From Streptomyces tagetis (GTDB taxonomy: Bacteria > Actinomycetota > Actinomycetes > Streptomycetales > Streptomycetaceae): a stretch of 64,000 nucleotides of DNA. Position 1 is the stretch's first letter, and each line of letters opens with the position of its first letter. Position numbers and translations under genes: made by a program. The notes beneath the pieces were generated by a model that was given only the letters and a program-made list of their open reading frames with translations, ran no database searches and was not told the origin of the DNA. The DNA lies in NCBI RefSeq assembly GCF_018069565.1, contig NZ_JAGPNL010000002.1, forward strand, positions 806,001-870,000. The letters are read 5' to 3'. This document shows, piece by piece, positions 26,240-34,399 of the stretch.

Positions 26240-26770
26240 GCCCGTCGCTCCACGCCTGTCGCCCCGGTCCGTTCGCCCTCCGTCGGCCAGAACTCCCGGT
26301 CCACCAGCCCCTGCCCGTGCCCGTCGCTTCCTGCCCACCGGCCGTCGCTCCACGCCTGTCGCCCCGGTCCGTTCGCCCTCCGTCGGCCAGAACTCTCGGT
26401 CCACCAGCCCCTGCCCGTGCCCGTCGCCCCAGGCCCATCGCCCCACGCCCGCCGCCCCCTGCCCGCCGCCCCCTGCCCGCCGCCCCGGTCCGTTCGCCCT
26501 CCGTTGGCCAGTACCTCTGGTCCTTCCGTTCCCGGCCCAGCGGCCACCAGGCGCTGTCTCTGCCCGGCCCGCTGCCTGCTGTCCGCCGATCCCGGTCTGT
26601 CCGCTCTCCGTCGGCCAGTACCTCTGGTCCTTCCGTTCCGGCCCACCGGCCACCACCCGCCGTCTCTGCCCGGCCCGCTGTCTGCTGTCTGCCGATCCCG
26701 GTCTGTTCGTCCTCCGTCGGCCGGTACCTCCGGTCCTTCCGTTTCCGGCCCACCGGCCATCACCCGGCTC
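26240..26770. repeat. five-unit array of about 100-120 bp direct repeats
   Basis: Within the 835-base gene-free gap 26035-26869, the core GTCCGTTCGCCCTCCGTCGGCC recurs at about 26281, 26381, 26502, 26609 and 26715 (position of CGTYGGCC). Units 1 and 2 are nearly identical over about 95 bases; units 3-5 share a different right half (GTACCTCTGGTCCTTCCGTT). The apparent Pro/Arg-rich ORFs here are artefacts of the repeat. Confidence 0.8.
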
Positions 26771-26869
26771 CCTGCCCGTGCCCGTCGCCCGCTGCTTGCC
26801 GGCTGTCGTCCGCTGACCATCGTCCGCTGTCGCGTTGAGCGCCCCTCGTGTCCTGGAGGACCCGTAGTC

Positions 26870-27688
26870 ATGTCCCCGTCTGTCACCCGTCCCCACGCCC
26901 GCCCCGTTTATCTGGCCGATACCCCCACCGGGCTGCCGATCCCCGGTGAGCCGCGGTTCACCAGTCACGAGGACGCCCGCCGTCACCGGAAACAGCGGCT
27001 GGCCGCCGCGCTGCGCCTGTTCGCCAGACACGGCTTCGGCGAAGGCGTCTCCGGTCACATCTCCGTCCGCGACCCCGAACACCCCGCCCACTTCTGGGTC
27101 AACCCCTTCGGTGTCTCCTTCCATCAGGTCCGCGTCGCCGACCTGATCCGCGTCGACGCCACCGGCCGCGTCGTCAGCGGCCACCACCCCATAAACCCCA
27201 GCGCCTTCGTCATCCACAGCCAGATCCACCACCTCCACCCCGCCGCCACCGCCGCCGCCCACGCCCACACCCCCCACGCCCGCGCCCTGGGCGCCCTGGG
27301 CACCCTCCTGGACCCCCTCGACCAGGAATCCGCCGCCTTCTACGGCCGCCAAACCCTCTACGACCGCTACGAGGGGCCCTCCGTCTCACTCGCCCAGGGC
27401 CGCGACATCGCCGGGGCACTCGGCGACAACCGGGCCATCCTCCTGCGCCACCACGGCCTGATCACCGTGGGCGGCTCCCTCGACGAGGCCGTGCACTGGT
27501 TCCTCACCTACGAACACTGCGCCCACGTCCAGCTCCTCGCCCGCGCCGCCGGAACGCCCAGGCCGCTCACCCACGAGCAGGCCCTCGCCGCCCGCGACGG
27601 TTTCGGCGACCCCCAACTGGGCGCCTTCAGTTTCCAGTTGCTGTTCGACGAGATCGTCGCCGAACACCCCGACCTCCTCGACGAATAA
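26870..27688 (+). CDS. class II aldolase/adducin family protein
   Basis: A 272-residue protein starting at ATG 26870 (CTGGAGGACC upstream). The fold is clear from RLAAALRLFARHGFGEGVSGHISVRDPEHPAHFWVNPFGVSF, the metal-binding AAAHAHTPHARALGALG, and the C-terminal LRHHGLITVGGSLDEAVHWFLTYEHCAHVQLLA. Such enzymes use a divalent metal for retro-aldol or decarboxylation chemistry on sugar or aromatic acids, and relatives are frequent in biosynthetic clusters. It is 65 bases upstream of the chorismate synthase relic on the same strand. The substrate is unknown. Confidence 0.87.
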   Translation: MSPSVTRPHARPVYLADTPTGLPIPGEPRFTSHEDARRHRKQRLAAALRLFARHGFGEGVSGHISVRDPEHPAHFWVNPFGVSFHQVRVADLIRVDATGRVVSGHHPINPSAFVIHSQIHHLHPAATAAAHAHTPHARALGALGTLLDPLDQESAAFYGRQTLYDRYEGPSVSLAQGRDIAGALGDNRAILLRHHGLITVGGSLDEAVHWFLTYEHCAHVQLLARAAGTPRPLTHEQALAARDGFGDPQLGAFSFQLLFDEIVAEHPDLLDE

Positions 27689-27753
27689 CCCACCCCGCGG
27701 CCCCGCCCCGGGGCACCCGCTCCGTCCACTTCACGAAAAGGGACCCCCCTTCC

Positions 27754-28491
27754 ATGTCCTTCCTGCGCCGGCTCACCGCCGGTGAGTCCCACGGCCGGGC
27801 CCTGACCCCTGTCCTCGCCGAAGGACTGCCCGCGGGCGTACGGGCCTGCGTGCGGCAGATCGCCTTCGCCTGCCGCCGGGGACACGGACACGGCACCCGC
27901 ATGACATGCGAACGCGACGGGGCCGCCTTCACCGGCGGAGTACGCCACGGCCCCACCCCCGCCGGGCCCGTCGCCGCCCGTGTCGGCGACAGCCCATGGC
28001 CCACAGGGCAGACCGTGACGGCCGCCGGCCCCGTCTTCGCCGACGCCCTCGCCCACACCGCCCGCGCCGCCCTGGGCACCCCGGGCCCACACCACTCGCC
28101 CACACCCGATCCGCCCGCCCCCAAGGACACCGAACACCTCGATCCCGGCCCCGTACGCTGCCCCGATCCCGCCGATCCCGCCGATCCCGCCGCTTCCGCC
28201 GTCAGGGGCGCCGAGAGCGACCGGGCCCGCCGGGCCGGTGACACCCTCGGCGCCGTCGCCGAGGTGATCGCCTGCCACGTGCCGCCCGGCCCTGGCTCCC
28301 ACGTGCACCGGGGCCGGCGCCTGGACGCCTGCCCGGCCGGCGCTCTCATGGGCACCCGGGCCGTCGAAGGCGTCGAGTCCGGAGAAGCCCGGCGGCGACA
28401 GCGTCCCGGAGACCACCCGCAGCAACCACCGTGGCTGCCTGTCCCGCCTGGCCGCCACAGGAGCCGGACCCGCCCCCGGGCGGGCACATGA
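27754..28491 (+). pseudogene. chorismate synthase relic (internally deleted and C-terminally truncated)
   Basis: A 245-residue open frame that starts like chorismate synthase (FLRRLTAGESHGRALTPVLAEGLPAGV), keeps RRGHGHGTRMTCERD and GGVRHGPTPAGPVAARVGDSPWP, and later GDTLGAVAEVIACHVPPGPGSHVHRGRRLDACPAGALMGTRAVEGVESG. About 60-70 residues from the middle (the RPGHAD...ARETAARVA region) are gone and replaced by Pro/Asp-rich filler with DPADPADPA repeats. The C-terminal 120-130 residues with the SGGxxGG and DxCxVP flavin-site motifs are absent. It cannot be a normal chorismate synthase. The frame remains open, and its stop overlaps the next ATG by 4 bases. Confidence 0.75.
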
Positions 28492-29966
28492 GCACCCCCG
28501 CGGCCCCGCCCGCCCCACCCCGCCCACGCCCACCACTCCCGCCCACCCCCACCCCGGCGCCCACCCCCACCCCGGCCCTTGAGGCCGGCCCGGCCGTGGC
28601 GGCCGGCCCGGCCCCGACCTCAGCCCCTGCCGCCGACCCCACGCCCCCCACGCCTTCCACGGCCTCCACGGCCTCCACGGCCCCCACGCCCTCCACGGCC
28701 CCAACGGCTTCTGCGAGTCCGGTGGTTGATCCGGTGGGTGAGCTGGTGTTGCGGGTGCTGGGCCCGCTCGCCCGGCGTGACCAGCGGCGCAGCGGCGCCC
28801 TGTACCTCCGCGGGCTGCTGACGGTCACCGGCCCCAAGACGATCCGCAACATCGCCTCGCACACGGCGGTCCCGGCCGACGTGCAGCGGCTGCACCATTT
28901 CATCAGCGACTCGACGTGGTGCTGGCGCCCGGTCCGTACCGCCCTGGCCCGGCACATGGCCCGGCCGGCACCGCCACGGGCCTGGCTGCTGCACACCGTG
29001 ACCGTGCCCCGCCCCCACCGTGCCGGGGCGGGCGTCGACCACTTCATCGACCCGCGCACCGGACACCCCGTCAGCGCCCAGCGGGCGGCCGGGCTGTGGG
29101 CGGTCACCGAGTGGGGCGCCTACCCCGTCGACTGGCACCTTCGGCTCACCCCCCGCTGGCTGGAGGACCCGCTACTGCGCGAGCGGGCCGCCATCCCCCA
29201 GGACGCCACCGCCCTGGACACGGTCACCGCCGGTCTCGACATGGCCCTGGACCCCGCCTGCCGGGCCGCGGCCCCCACCGCCCCGCTCCTGCTCGACGCC
29301 CGCGACGCCGCCGCCGGCCCCATCGCCGCCCGGCTCACCGCCGCCGGCCTGCCCTACCTGCTGCGCATCAGCGCCTCCCACCCCCTCCACCCCGTCACCT
29401 CCGCCACGGCGACCGGCTACGGCACCGCTCCCGCCACCGGCCACGGCGGCCCCGGGCGCGGCACGGGCCGTCCCCCCACCGCCCGGCCCCTGACGGCCTC
29501 GACGGCTCGTCAGCTCGCTGTCGCGGCCGGCTACGGCCGCCTCTGCACCCCCGGTCCGGGCGGGGGCCGCAGTGACATCGCCCGGGTGCCGTGCCGGCCG
29601 GCCGACGCGCCACCGGGCCCCCGCCACCGGCACCTGCTGTTCGCCCGGCGGGATTCCGCCAGGCCCCGGGACACCACGTTCTGGCTCACCGGCCCGATGC
29701 GGCTGCCCACCAGCGCCCTGCTCCGGCTCACGACGGCCTTCGAACAGGCCACCGGGGACGTGACCGCCACCGCGGGCCGTACGGGCCTGTACGACTTCGA
29801 GGGCCGTACCTTCGCCGGCTGGCACCGTCACACCACGCTCGCCTCCGTCGCCCACGCCGCCACCCTGCTGCGCAGCCGGGCCGGACACCTCCCGGGCCCC
29901 CCGCCCCTGCCCGCCCTGCTGCCCCCGCACCTGCCCGCCCTGCTGCCCCCGCACCCAGCCCCCTGA
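28488..29966 (+). CDS. IS701-like transposase-derived protein lacking the first catalytic Asp
   Basis: A 492-residue protein: about 80 residues of Pro/Thr/Ala-rich repeats, then an IS701/SRSO17-type transposase fold (VLGPLARRDQRRSGALYLRGLL, RLHHFISDSTWCWRPVRTALARHM, WAVTEWGAYPVDWHLRLTPRWLED, FEGRTFAGWHRHTTLASVAHAATLL). In active relatives the first catalytic Asp lies in a DDTGFPK motif; here the same place reads LHTVTVPR. No terminal repeats are seen. It is paralogous to the gene at 59427. A domesticated role, probably DNA binding and regulation, is inferred. ATG 28488 forms an ATGA overlap with the chorismate synthase relic. Confidence 0.7.
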   Translation: MSTPAAPPAPPRPRPPLPPTPTPAPTPTPALEAGPAVAAGPAPTSAPAADPTPPTPSTASTASTAPTPSTAPTASASPVVDPVGELVLRVLGPLARRDQRRSGALYLRGLLTVTGPKTIRNIASHTAVPADVQRLHHFISDSTWCWRPVRTALARHMARPAPPRAWLLHTVTVPRPHRAGAGVDHFIDPRTGHPVSAQRAAGLWAVTEWGAYPVDWHLRLTPRWLEDPLLRERAAIPQDATALDTVTAGLDMALDPACRAAAPTAPLLLDARDAAAGPIAARLTAAGLPYLLRISASHPLHPVTSATATGYGTAPATGHGGPGRGTGRPPTARPLTASTARQLAVAAGYGRLCTPGPGGGRSDIARVPCRPADAPPGPRHRHLLFARRDSARPRDTTFWLTGPMRLPTSALLRLTTAFEQATGDVTATAGRTGLYDFEGRTFAGWHRHTTLASVAHAATLLRSRAGHLPGPPPLPALLPPHLPALLPPHPAP

Positions 29967-30401
29967 CCCCCAGTCCAGTCCAGCTCTCTGGCCCCCCAGT
30001 CGGCTTGCCGGGCGGACCGGTCCGGCCACGCGGCGCGTACGCCCCCCGACCCGGCACCGCCGGACACAGCCCCTGCCCCCGGCAAGCAGCCCGGCAAGCG
30101 GGCCCGTCAGGCAGCCCGTCAGGAAGCTCAGTGGGCGGACCGGCGGCCGGCGGCCAGGGGCAGGGGGCAGGGCCGACGGCCGGGGGCGGGGCCGGGGTGC
30201 GTGCCCCGCCCCGGCCCCGGCTCGTTCACGCGTCCGCTGCCGCCGGGGCCGGCAGGCCGTCGGCGGGGCAGGGGCAGGGGCAGGGGCAGGGGCAGGGGCA
30301 GGGGCCGGGCAGGGGTGGGCAGCGGGTGGCCGGTCGAGGGTCCGTGGGAGGGCCGTGGGAGGGGATACGGGCCGTTACGGATCGCCGATTCTGGTGCGGG
30401 T
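29967..30401. other. convergent intergenic gap with GGGGCA repeat
   Basis: A gene-free region between convergent genes. It contains seven tandem GGGGCA units (about 30264-30306) and several CAGTCCAGTCC/GCAGCCC short duplications. No obvious terminator hairpin followed by T's was found. Confidence 0.5.
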
Positions 30402-32042
30402 TCAGGGGGTGCGCAGGGCGCGGTCCACCAGGGCCGCCGCGGCTCCCGTGTAGTTGACCGGGTCACACAGCGCCTCCAGTTCGCCCGTGACCTCCTGGCC
30501 CAGTTCCGGTAGCCGGGCGAGGATCTCGGCCAGTGGTCGCCCGCTCGCCTCGGCGGCACGGGTGGCCTCGGCCAGGACCTGTGCGGCCCGCGTCCTGCCC
30601 AGGACCGGGGCCAGTCGGGCCGCGACCCGCTCCGACGTCGTCCGGCCCGCCGTCACCTGGAGGTTGGCACGCATCCGCCCGGTCCTGACCTCCAGTTTCT
30701 CGGCCAGTTCCACCAGGGTGTGGGCCGCGCCGCCGGCCAGCCGCAGGCACTCCCGCAGCAGGTGCCACTCCGCGTGCCAGACTCCGGCGGAGCGTTCGTC
30801 CTCGCCGACCAGGCACTGCACCAGCGCCGCGGACAGCGCCGGCACCTGCAGCGCCGCGCTGCGTATCAGGGTCGCCAGCACGGGATTGCGTTTGTGGGGC
30901 ATGGCCGAGGAAGCGCCCCGGCCTTCGCCGCCCGGCTCGGCGACCTCCCCGACCTCGGTACGGGCCAGTACCTGCACATCGACGGCGATCTTGCCGAGGG
31001 CCCCGGCGGTGAACGCCAGCGCGGATGCCAGATCGGCCACGGGGGTGCGCAGCGCGTGCCAGGGCAGCACCGGCCGCGCCAGCCCGGTCTCGGCCGCGTA
31101 CGCCTCCACCAGCCGGTCCAGATACGTTCCCGGGTCGGCGGGCCGGCCGCCTTCGCCGAGGGCCGCGTACTCCAGGTATCCGGCCAGGGTGCCGGCCGCG
31201 CCGCCCAGGGAGAGGGGCAGTCCGCCTTCCTGGACTGCCGTCAGCCGTGCCTGGGCGTCCAGCACCAGTTTGCGCCAGCCCGCCACCCGCAGTCCGAACG
31301 TGGTCGGCACGGCGTGCAGGGCGAGGGTGCGGCTCACCGCCGGGGTGTCCCGGTGCCGGGCGGCGAGTGCGGCCAGGGCCCGCGCGGCCCGTTCCAGGTC
31401 GCCGCGGATGAGGCCCAGCGCCCGGGAGGCCACCAGCATGGTGGCGGTGTCCAGGACGTCCTGGCTGGTCGAGCCCCGGTGCACGAAGCCGGCCGCCGCC
31501 GGGTCCTCTTGGGCGACCACGGCGGTGAACGCCTTGACCAGGCCGACGACCGGGTTGGCGGTCTCCCGGGCGGCCAGGGCCAGCGCCCGCACGTCCAGCC
31601 GGCCCGCGTCCGCCGCCCGGGTGATGGCCTCGGCGGCCGGCCCCGGCAGGGTGCCGAGGGTGGCCTGGGCACGGGCCAGGGCGGCCTCGGCGTCCAGCAT
31701 CGCCTGCAGCCACGCCCGGTCGCCGGTGGCCGCCTCCACCGGCGTGCCCGCCCTGACCGGCGACAACAGCCCGACGTCGAGGAGCCCGTCCCAGACCGGC
31801 GCCACCAGCCCCCCACCCGTGAGCCCGCCCCGGGCCACGGCAGCCGGCCCCGCACCGGTGTGGCCGTCCCGGGCGGGAGCGGGCAGCCCCGCATCCATGT
31901 CGCCGCCCCGGGCCACGGCGGCCCGCCCCCCACCCGTGAGCCCGCCCCGCGCCACGGCAGCCGGCCCCGCACCGCTGTGGCCGTCCCGGGCGGGGGCAGC
32001 CGGCCCCGTACCCGTGTGGCCGTCCCGGGCCGGGGTGGTCAT
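30402..32042 (-). CDS. CreD-like nitrosuccinate lyase (fumarase/aspartase superfamily)
   Basis: A 546-residue protein. From about residue 85 it is a typical superfamily member: LLSPVRAGTPVEAATGDRAWLQAMLDAEAALARAQATLG, FVHRGSTSQDVLDTATMLVA, and the signature GASSAMPHKRNPVLA with the mobile-loop catalytic Ser. In the aspartate-nitrosuccinate pathway, CreD-type lyases eliminate nitrous acid from nitrosuccinate, leaving fumarate. Its ATG overlaps the stop of the CreE-like gene (ATGA), which strongly supports this role over adenylosuccinate or carboxymuconate lyase. The first 85 residues are about two and a half Gly/Ala repeats (ARDGHTGAGPAAVARGGLTG) absent from the family norm; a later start is possible. 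Confidence 0.78.
   Translation of the reverse strand: MTTPARDGHTGTGPAAPARDGHSGAGPAAVARGGLTGGGRAAVARGGDMDAGLPAPARDGHTGAGPAAVARGGLTGGGLVAPVWDGLLDVGLLSPVRAGTPVEAATGDRAWLQAMLDAEAALARAQATLGTLPGPAAEAITRAADAGRLDVRALALAARETANPVVGLVKAFTAVVAQEDPAAAGFVHRGSTSQDVLDTATMLVASRALGLIRGDLERAARALAALAARHRDTPAVSRTLALHAVPTTFGLRVAGWRKLVLDAQARLTAVQEGGLPLSLGGAAGTLAGYLEYAALGEGGRPADPGTYLDRLVEAYAAETGLARPVLPWHALRTPVADLASALAFTAGALGKIAVDVQVLARTEVGEVAEPGGEGRGASSAMPHKRNPVLATLIRSAALQVPALSAALVQCLVGEDERSAGVWHAEWHLLRECLRLAGGAAHTLVELAEKLEVRTGRMRANLQVTAGRTTSERVAARLAPVLGRTRAAQVLAEATRAAEASGRPLAEILARLPELGQEVTGELEALCDPVNYTGAAAALVDRALRTP
31800..32042. repeat. repeat array encoding the N-terminal extension of the CreD-like lyase
   Basis: GCCCGCCCCGGGCCACGGCAGCCGGCCCC-type units occur two to three times with GTGTGGCCGTCCCGGGCGGG units between them. 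They keep the reading frame, so the protein gains a low-complexity N-terminus. Confidence 0.65.
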
Positions 32043-34018
32043 ACGATCACCCCGGACAGCTCGCTGTCCTCGCTCACCGGCCGCACCCCGTCCGGCACGT
32101 GCGCCACCGGCGGCAGCGCCAGCACCGCGCGGGCGATCGCGTCGGAGTCGCCGAGGATCACCGAGTCGACACCCGGCCGGATACCGGCCGCGGTCACCCA
32201 GTGCACCGACTCCGTGGGCACCCCGTAGGCGAAACGCCGCGGATGGGCCCTGCCCCGGCCGTCCAGGAGCCGGTAGGGCCGCTCGGTGACCGCGAGTCCA
32301 CCGGTCTCGTAACCCGCGCCGCCGGCCCCCGGAATCCGGTACGGCATCGCCTGGTCGGTGTCGAGCAGATGCCGCAGCAGCGGGTCGTTCGTGCGCCGCA
32401 GGTCCGGCTCGGGCAGCCGCGCCTCGATGAGCGCGCCCGCCCGCACCGGCTCACCCGGCACCACCGAGGACGTCGCCACGTACTCCTGCCCGGTGGTGTC
32501 GATACGGACCTGCGTGCCCGGCCCCATCACCGTCAGCACCCCCGCCTCGATCAGCGCGATCATCTCCTCGATACGGGAGGCCGGCGGCCCGATCGACAAG
32601 AACGCGTTGAGCGGCGTGTACCAGCCCTCCAGGTCGTCCCGGTGCGAGGCGCCCTCCAGCCCGCCGTGGTCGACGGCGAGGCGGACCTCGTTGCGCAGAT
32701 CACGCAGCACGTCCAGAGCGGCCTTCAGCGGCCCGCTCACATTGCCCTTGCGGGACTCCCGCGCGTCCCGCCGCAGATACTCCAGCAGCCAGGCGGTGAA
32801 GTCCTCCCGGCCGGCGAAGACCCGCTCACCGTAGGGACGCGACAGACGCTCCCAGTCCCAGCGCTCGCCCGGCGCGATGCCGTAGGAGTCCAGCAGCGCC
32901 TCCCGCTCCTGGCCCGGCTCCACCGCCAGGTACCGGCCGGTGAACTCCTCACGCACCTCCTGCTCGCCGCGCCCGGCCAGCAGCGTGCCGTAGTAGACGC
33001 TCTCCACCTCACGGGAGATCAGCGGCCACAGGTCCCGGGAGAAACTCACCGGCCGGCCCGCCGCCGACCGCTCCCGCAGCGTCCCGATGTACGCCGGGGT
33101 CAGCAGCCGCGGGAAGTACCGGCCGGTGGCACCCTTCTCGTTCTCCCCGCGCGCGTGATAGGGCACCCCGCGCCGGGAGAAGGCGTACATCTTCGGCTCG
33201 CACCCCGACCGCCGGTAGACGAGCCCGCCCCGCACCCGCTCGAAACGCCCGCCGCGGCCCAGCGTGAACAGCGCCATGTGGTCGAAGAAGTTCAGGCCCA
33301 GCCCGCGCAGCAGCACGTTCTGCCCCGGCTCGATCCCCGCCAGGTCCACATCGGCCGGGTTGGCCGGGGCGATGTAGGTCAGGTGGTGGATACGCGACAG
33401 GCTCGCCGTACGCGCCTCGCGCACCGACAGCCGGGCCGGCACGTGCCCCTGCGCCATCACGATCGCGTCCAGCGCGTTGAGCCGGGTGCCGTTCTCCAGC
33501 CGGATGCCCTGCGGACCGCCCGGCACCCCGTGCGTGTCGGCCGCGGCCACCGCACGCGAACGGTGCACCCGCACCTCCACATGGGCGGGCGCCCCGTCCA
33601 CGATGCGCTGGAAACAGTCCTGGAGATAACAGCCGTAAAAGGCCCGCGTCGGATAGGAGTCGGGGGTCAGCCGCTCGGCCTCGGCCAGCACCGCACGGCC
33701 GCCGTCCTCGGCCGGCTCACCCAGCAGCGCCAGGCTCCTGGCCCACTCGTACAGGCTGGGGCCCGGCTCGATGGGCCCCCCGATCCGCGCGCTGTCGTCG
33801 GTGAACACCGTGATCTGCGAGGCCACCGTGTTCATCAGCAGGTGCTGCGACTGGGCGGTGCGCCACACGGTGCCGGCGCCGGGCAGCGAGGGGTCGACGA
33901 CGTGGACGGTGACCGCGAAGTACGCGGGAGCGCGGCGCTCGTTGGCGAGCAGCCGTTCCAGGACCGACAGCCCGCGGGGGCCGGCACCGATGATGCAGAC
34001 CTCGAGGGTGCTGTGCAT
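32039..34018 (-). CDS. CreE-like FAD-dependent monooxygenase (aspartate to nitrosuccinate)
   Basis: A 659-residue flavoprotein starting at ATG 34018. It opens MHSTLEVCIIGAGPRGLSVLERLL (dinucleotide site), followed by VVDPSLPGAGTVWRTAQSQHLLMNTVASQITVF, VMAQGHVP, and a second nucleotide-binding region NVLLRGLGLNFFDHMALFTLGRGG. Large FAD-NAD(P)-binding proteins of this type next to a CreD lyase oxidize the amine of L-aspartate in three steps to nitrosuccinate. The length and 4-base overlap with the CreD-like gene match that pair. Its substrate is not provable from sequence alone. Upstream is a repeat-filled gap, then an AMP-forming ligase on the same strand. Confidence 0.75.
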   Translation of the reverse strand: MHSTLEVCIIGAGPRGLSVLERLLANERRAPAYFAVTVHVVDPSLPGAGTVWRTAQSQHLLMNTVASQITVFTDDSARIGGPIEPGPSLYEWARSLALLGEPAEDGGRAVLAEAERLTPDSYPTRAFYGCYLQDCFQRIVDGAPAHVEVRVHRSRAVAAADTHGVPGGPQGIRLENGTRLNALDAIVMAQGHVPARLSVREARTASLSRIHHLTYIAPANPADVDLAGIEPGQNVLLRGLGLNFFDHMALFTLGRGGRFERVRGGLVYRRSGCEPKMYAFSRRGVPYHARGENEKGATGRYFPRLLTPAYIGTLRERSAAGRPVSFSRDLWPLISREVESVYYGTLLAGRGEQEVREEFTGRYLAVEPGQEREALLDSYGIAPGERWDWERLSRPYGERVFAGREDFTAWLLEYLRRDARESRKGNVSGPLKAALDVLRDLRNEVRLAVDHGGLEGASHRDDLEGWYTPLNAFLSIGPPASRIEEMIALIEAGVLTVMGPGTQVRIDTTGQEYVATSSVVPGEPVRAGALIEARLPEPDLRRTNDPLLRHLLDTDQAMPYRIPGAGGAGYETGGLAVTERPYRLLDGRGRAHPRRFAYGVPTESVHWVTAAGIRPGVDSVILGDSDAIARAVLALPPVAHVPDGVRPVSEDSELSGVIV

Positions 34019-34399
34019 GCGGGTACTCCGTTTCTGGGCAGCGGGCGACCGGCACCGGACCACGACACCAGCGGGGCCGGGTCCGGCCGCCCGTCCGCGA
34101 GAGGACAAAAAGGAGGGGGCGGCAAGAAGCAGGGGCTGCAAGAGACGAACAGGAGCGGTCGAGGAGACCGGAGGAGAGAAGACCAGGCAGAGGGAAGACC
34201 GGAGGGGAGAAGACCAGGGCGGAGGGCCAGGGGGAGAAGGCGGCCAGAAGTCCTGGAGGCCAGGAGGCCAGGAGGCCAAGGCGGCCAAGGCGGCCAAGGC
34301 GGCCAGGAGTCCTGGGAGCCAAGGCGACCAGGCGGCCAGGCGGCCGGGAGGCCAGGCGGGGCCGGGAGGCCAGGGGAGGGGCCAAGGGGGGTGTGGGGT
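34019..34399. repeat. GGCCAGGA / GGCCAAGGC minisatellite between ligase and creE-like genes
   Basis: The gap is built from iterated GGCCAGGA, GGCCAAGGC and GGCCAGGCG units (densest 34250-34390) preceded by GAGAAGACCAGGC/GGAGGGGAGAAGACCAGGG units. No gene is supported. Confidence 0.75.

Noticed and set aside
26078..26869. Pro/Arg-rich N-terminal extension of the aldolase or separate ORFs
   Set aside because: The open frames follow the ~100-bp repeat in several registers. A good ribosome-binding site lies directly before ATG 26870.
28488..29966. Active insertion sequence
   Set aside because: The first catalytic Asp motif is missing, no terminal inverted repeats or target duplications are visible, and the gene is coupled to its upstream neighbour.
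30402..32042. Adenylosuccinate lyase (purine synthesis)
   Set aside because: Same superfamily, but the 4-base overlap with a CreE-like flavoprotein and the cluster context favour a nitrosuccinate lyase; the housekeeping enzyme would not be placed here.
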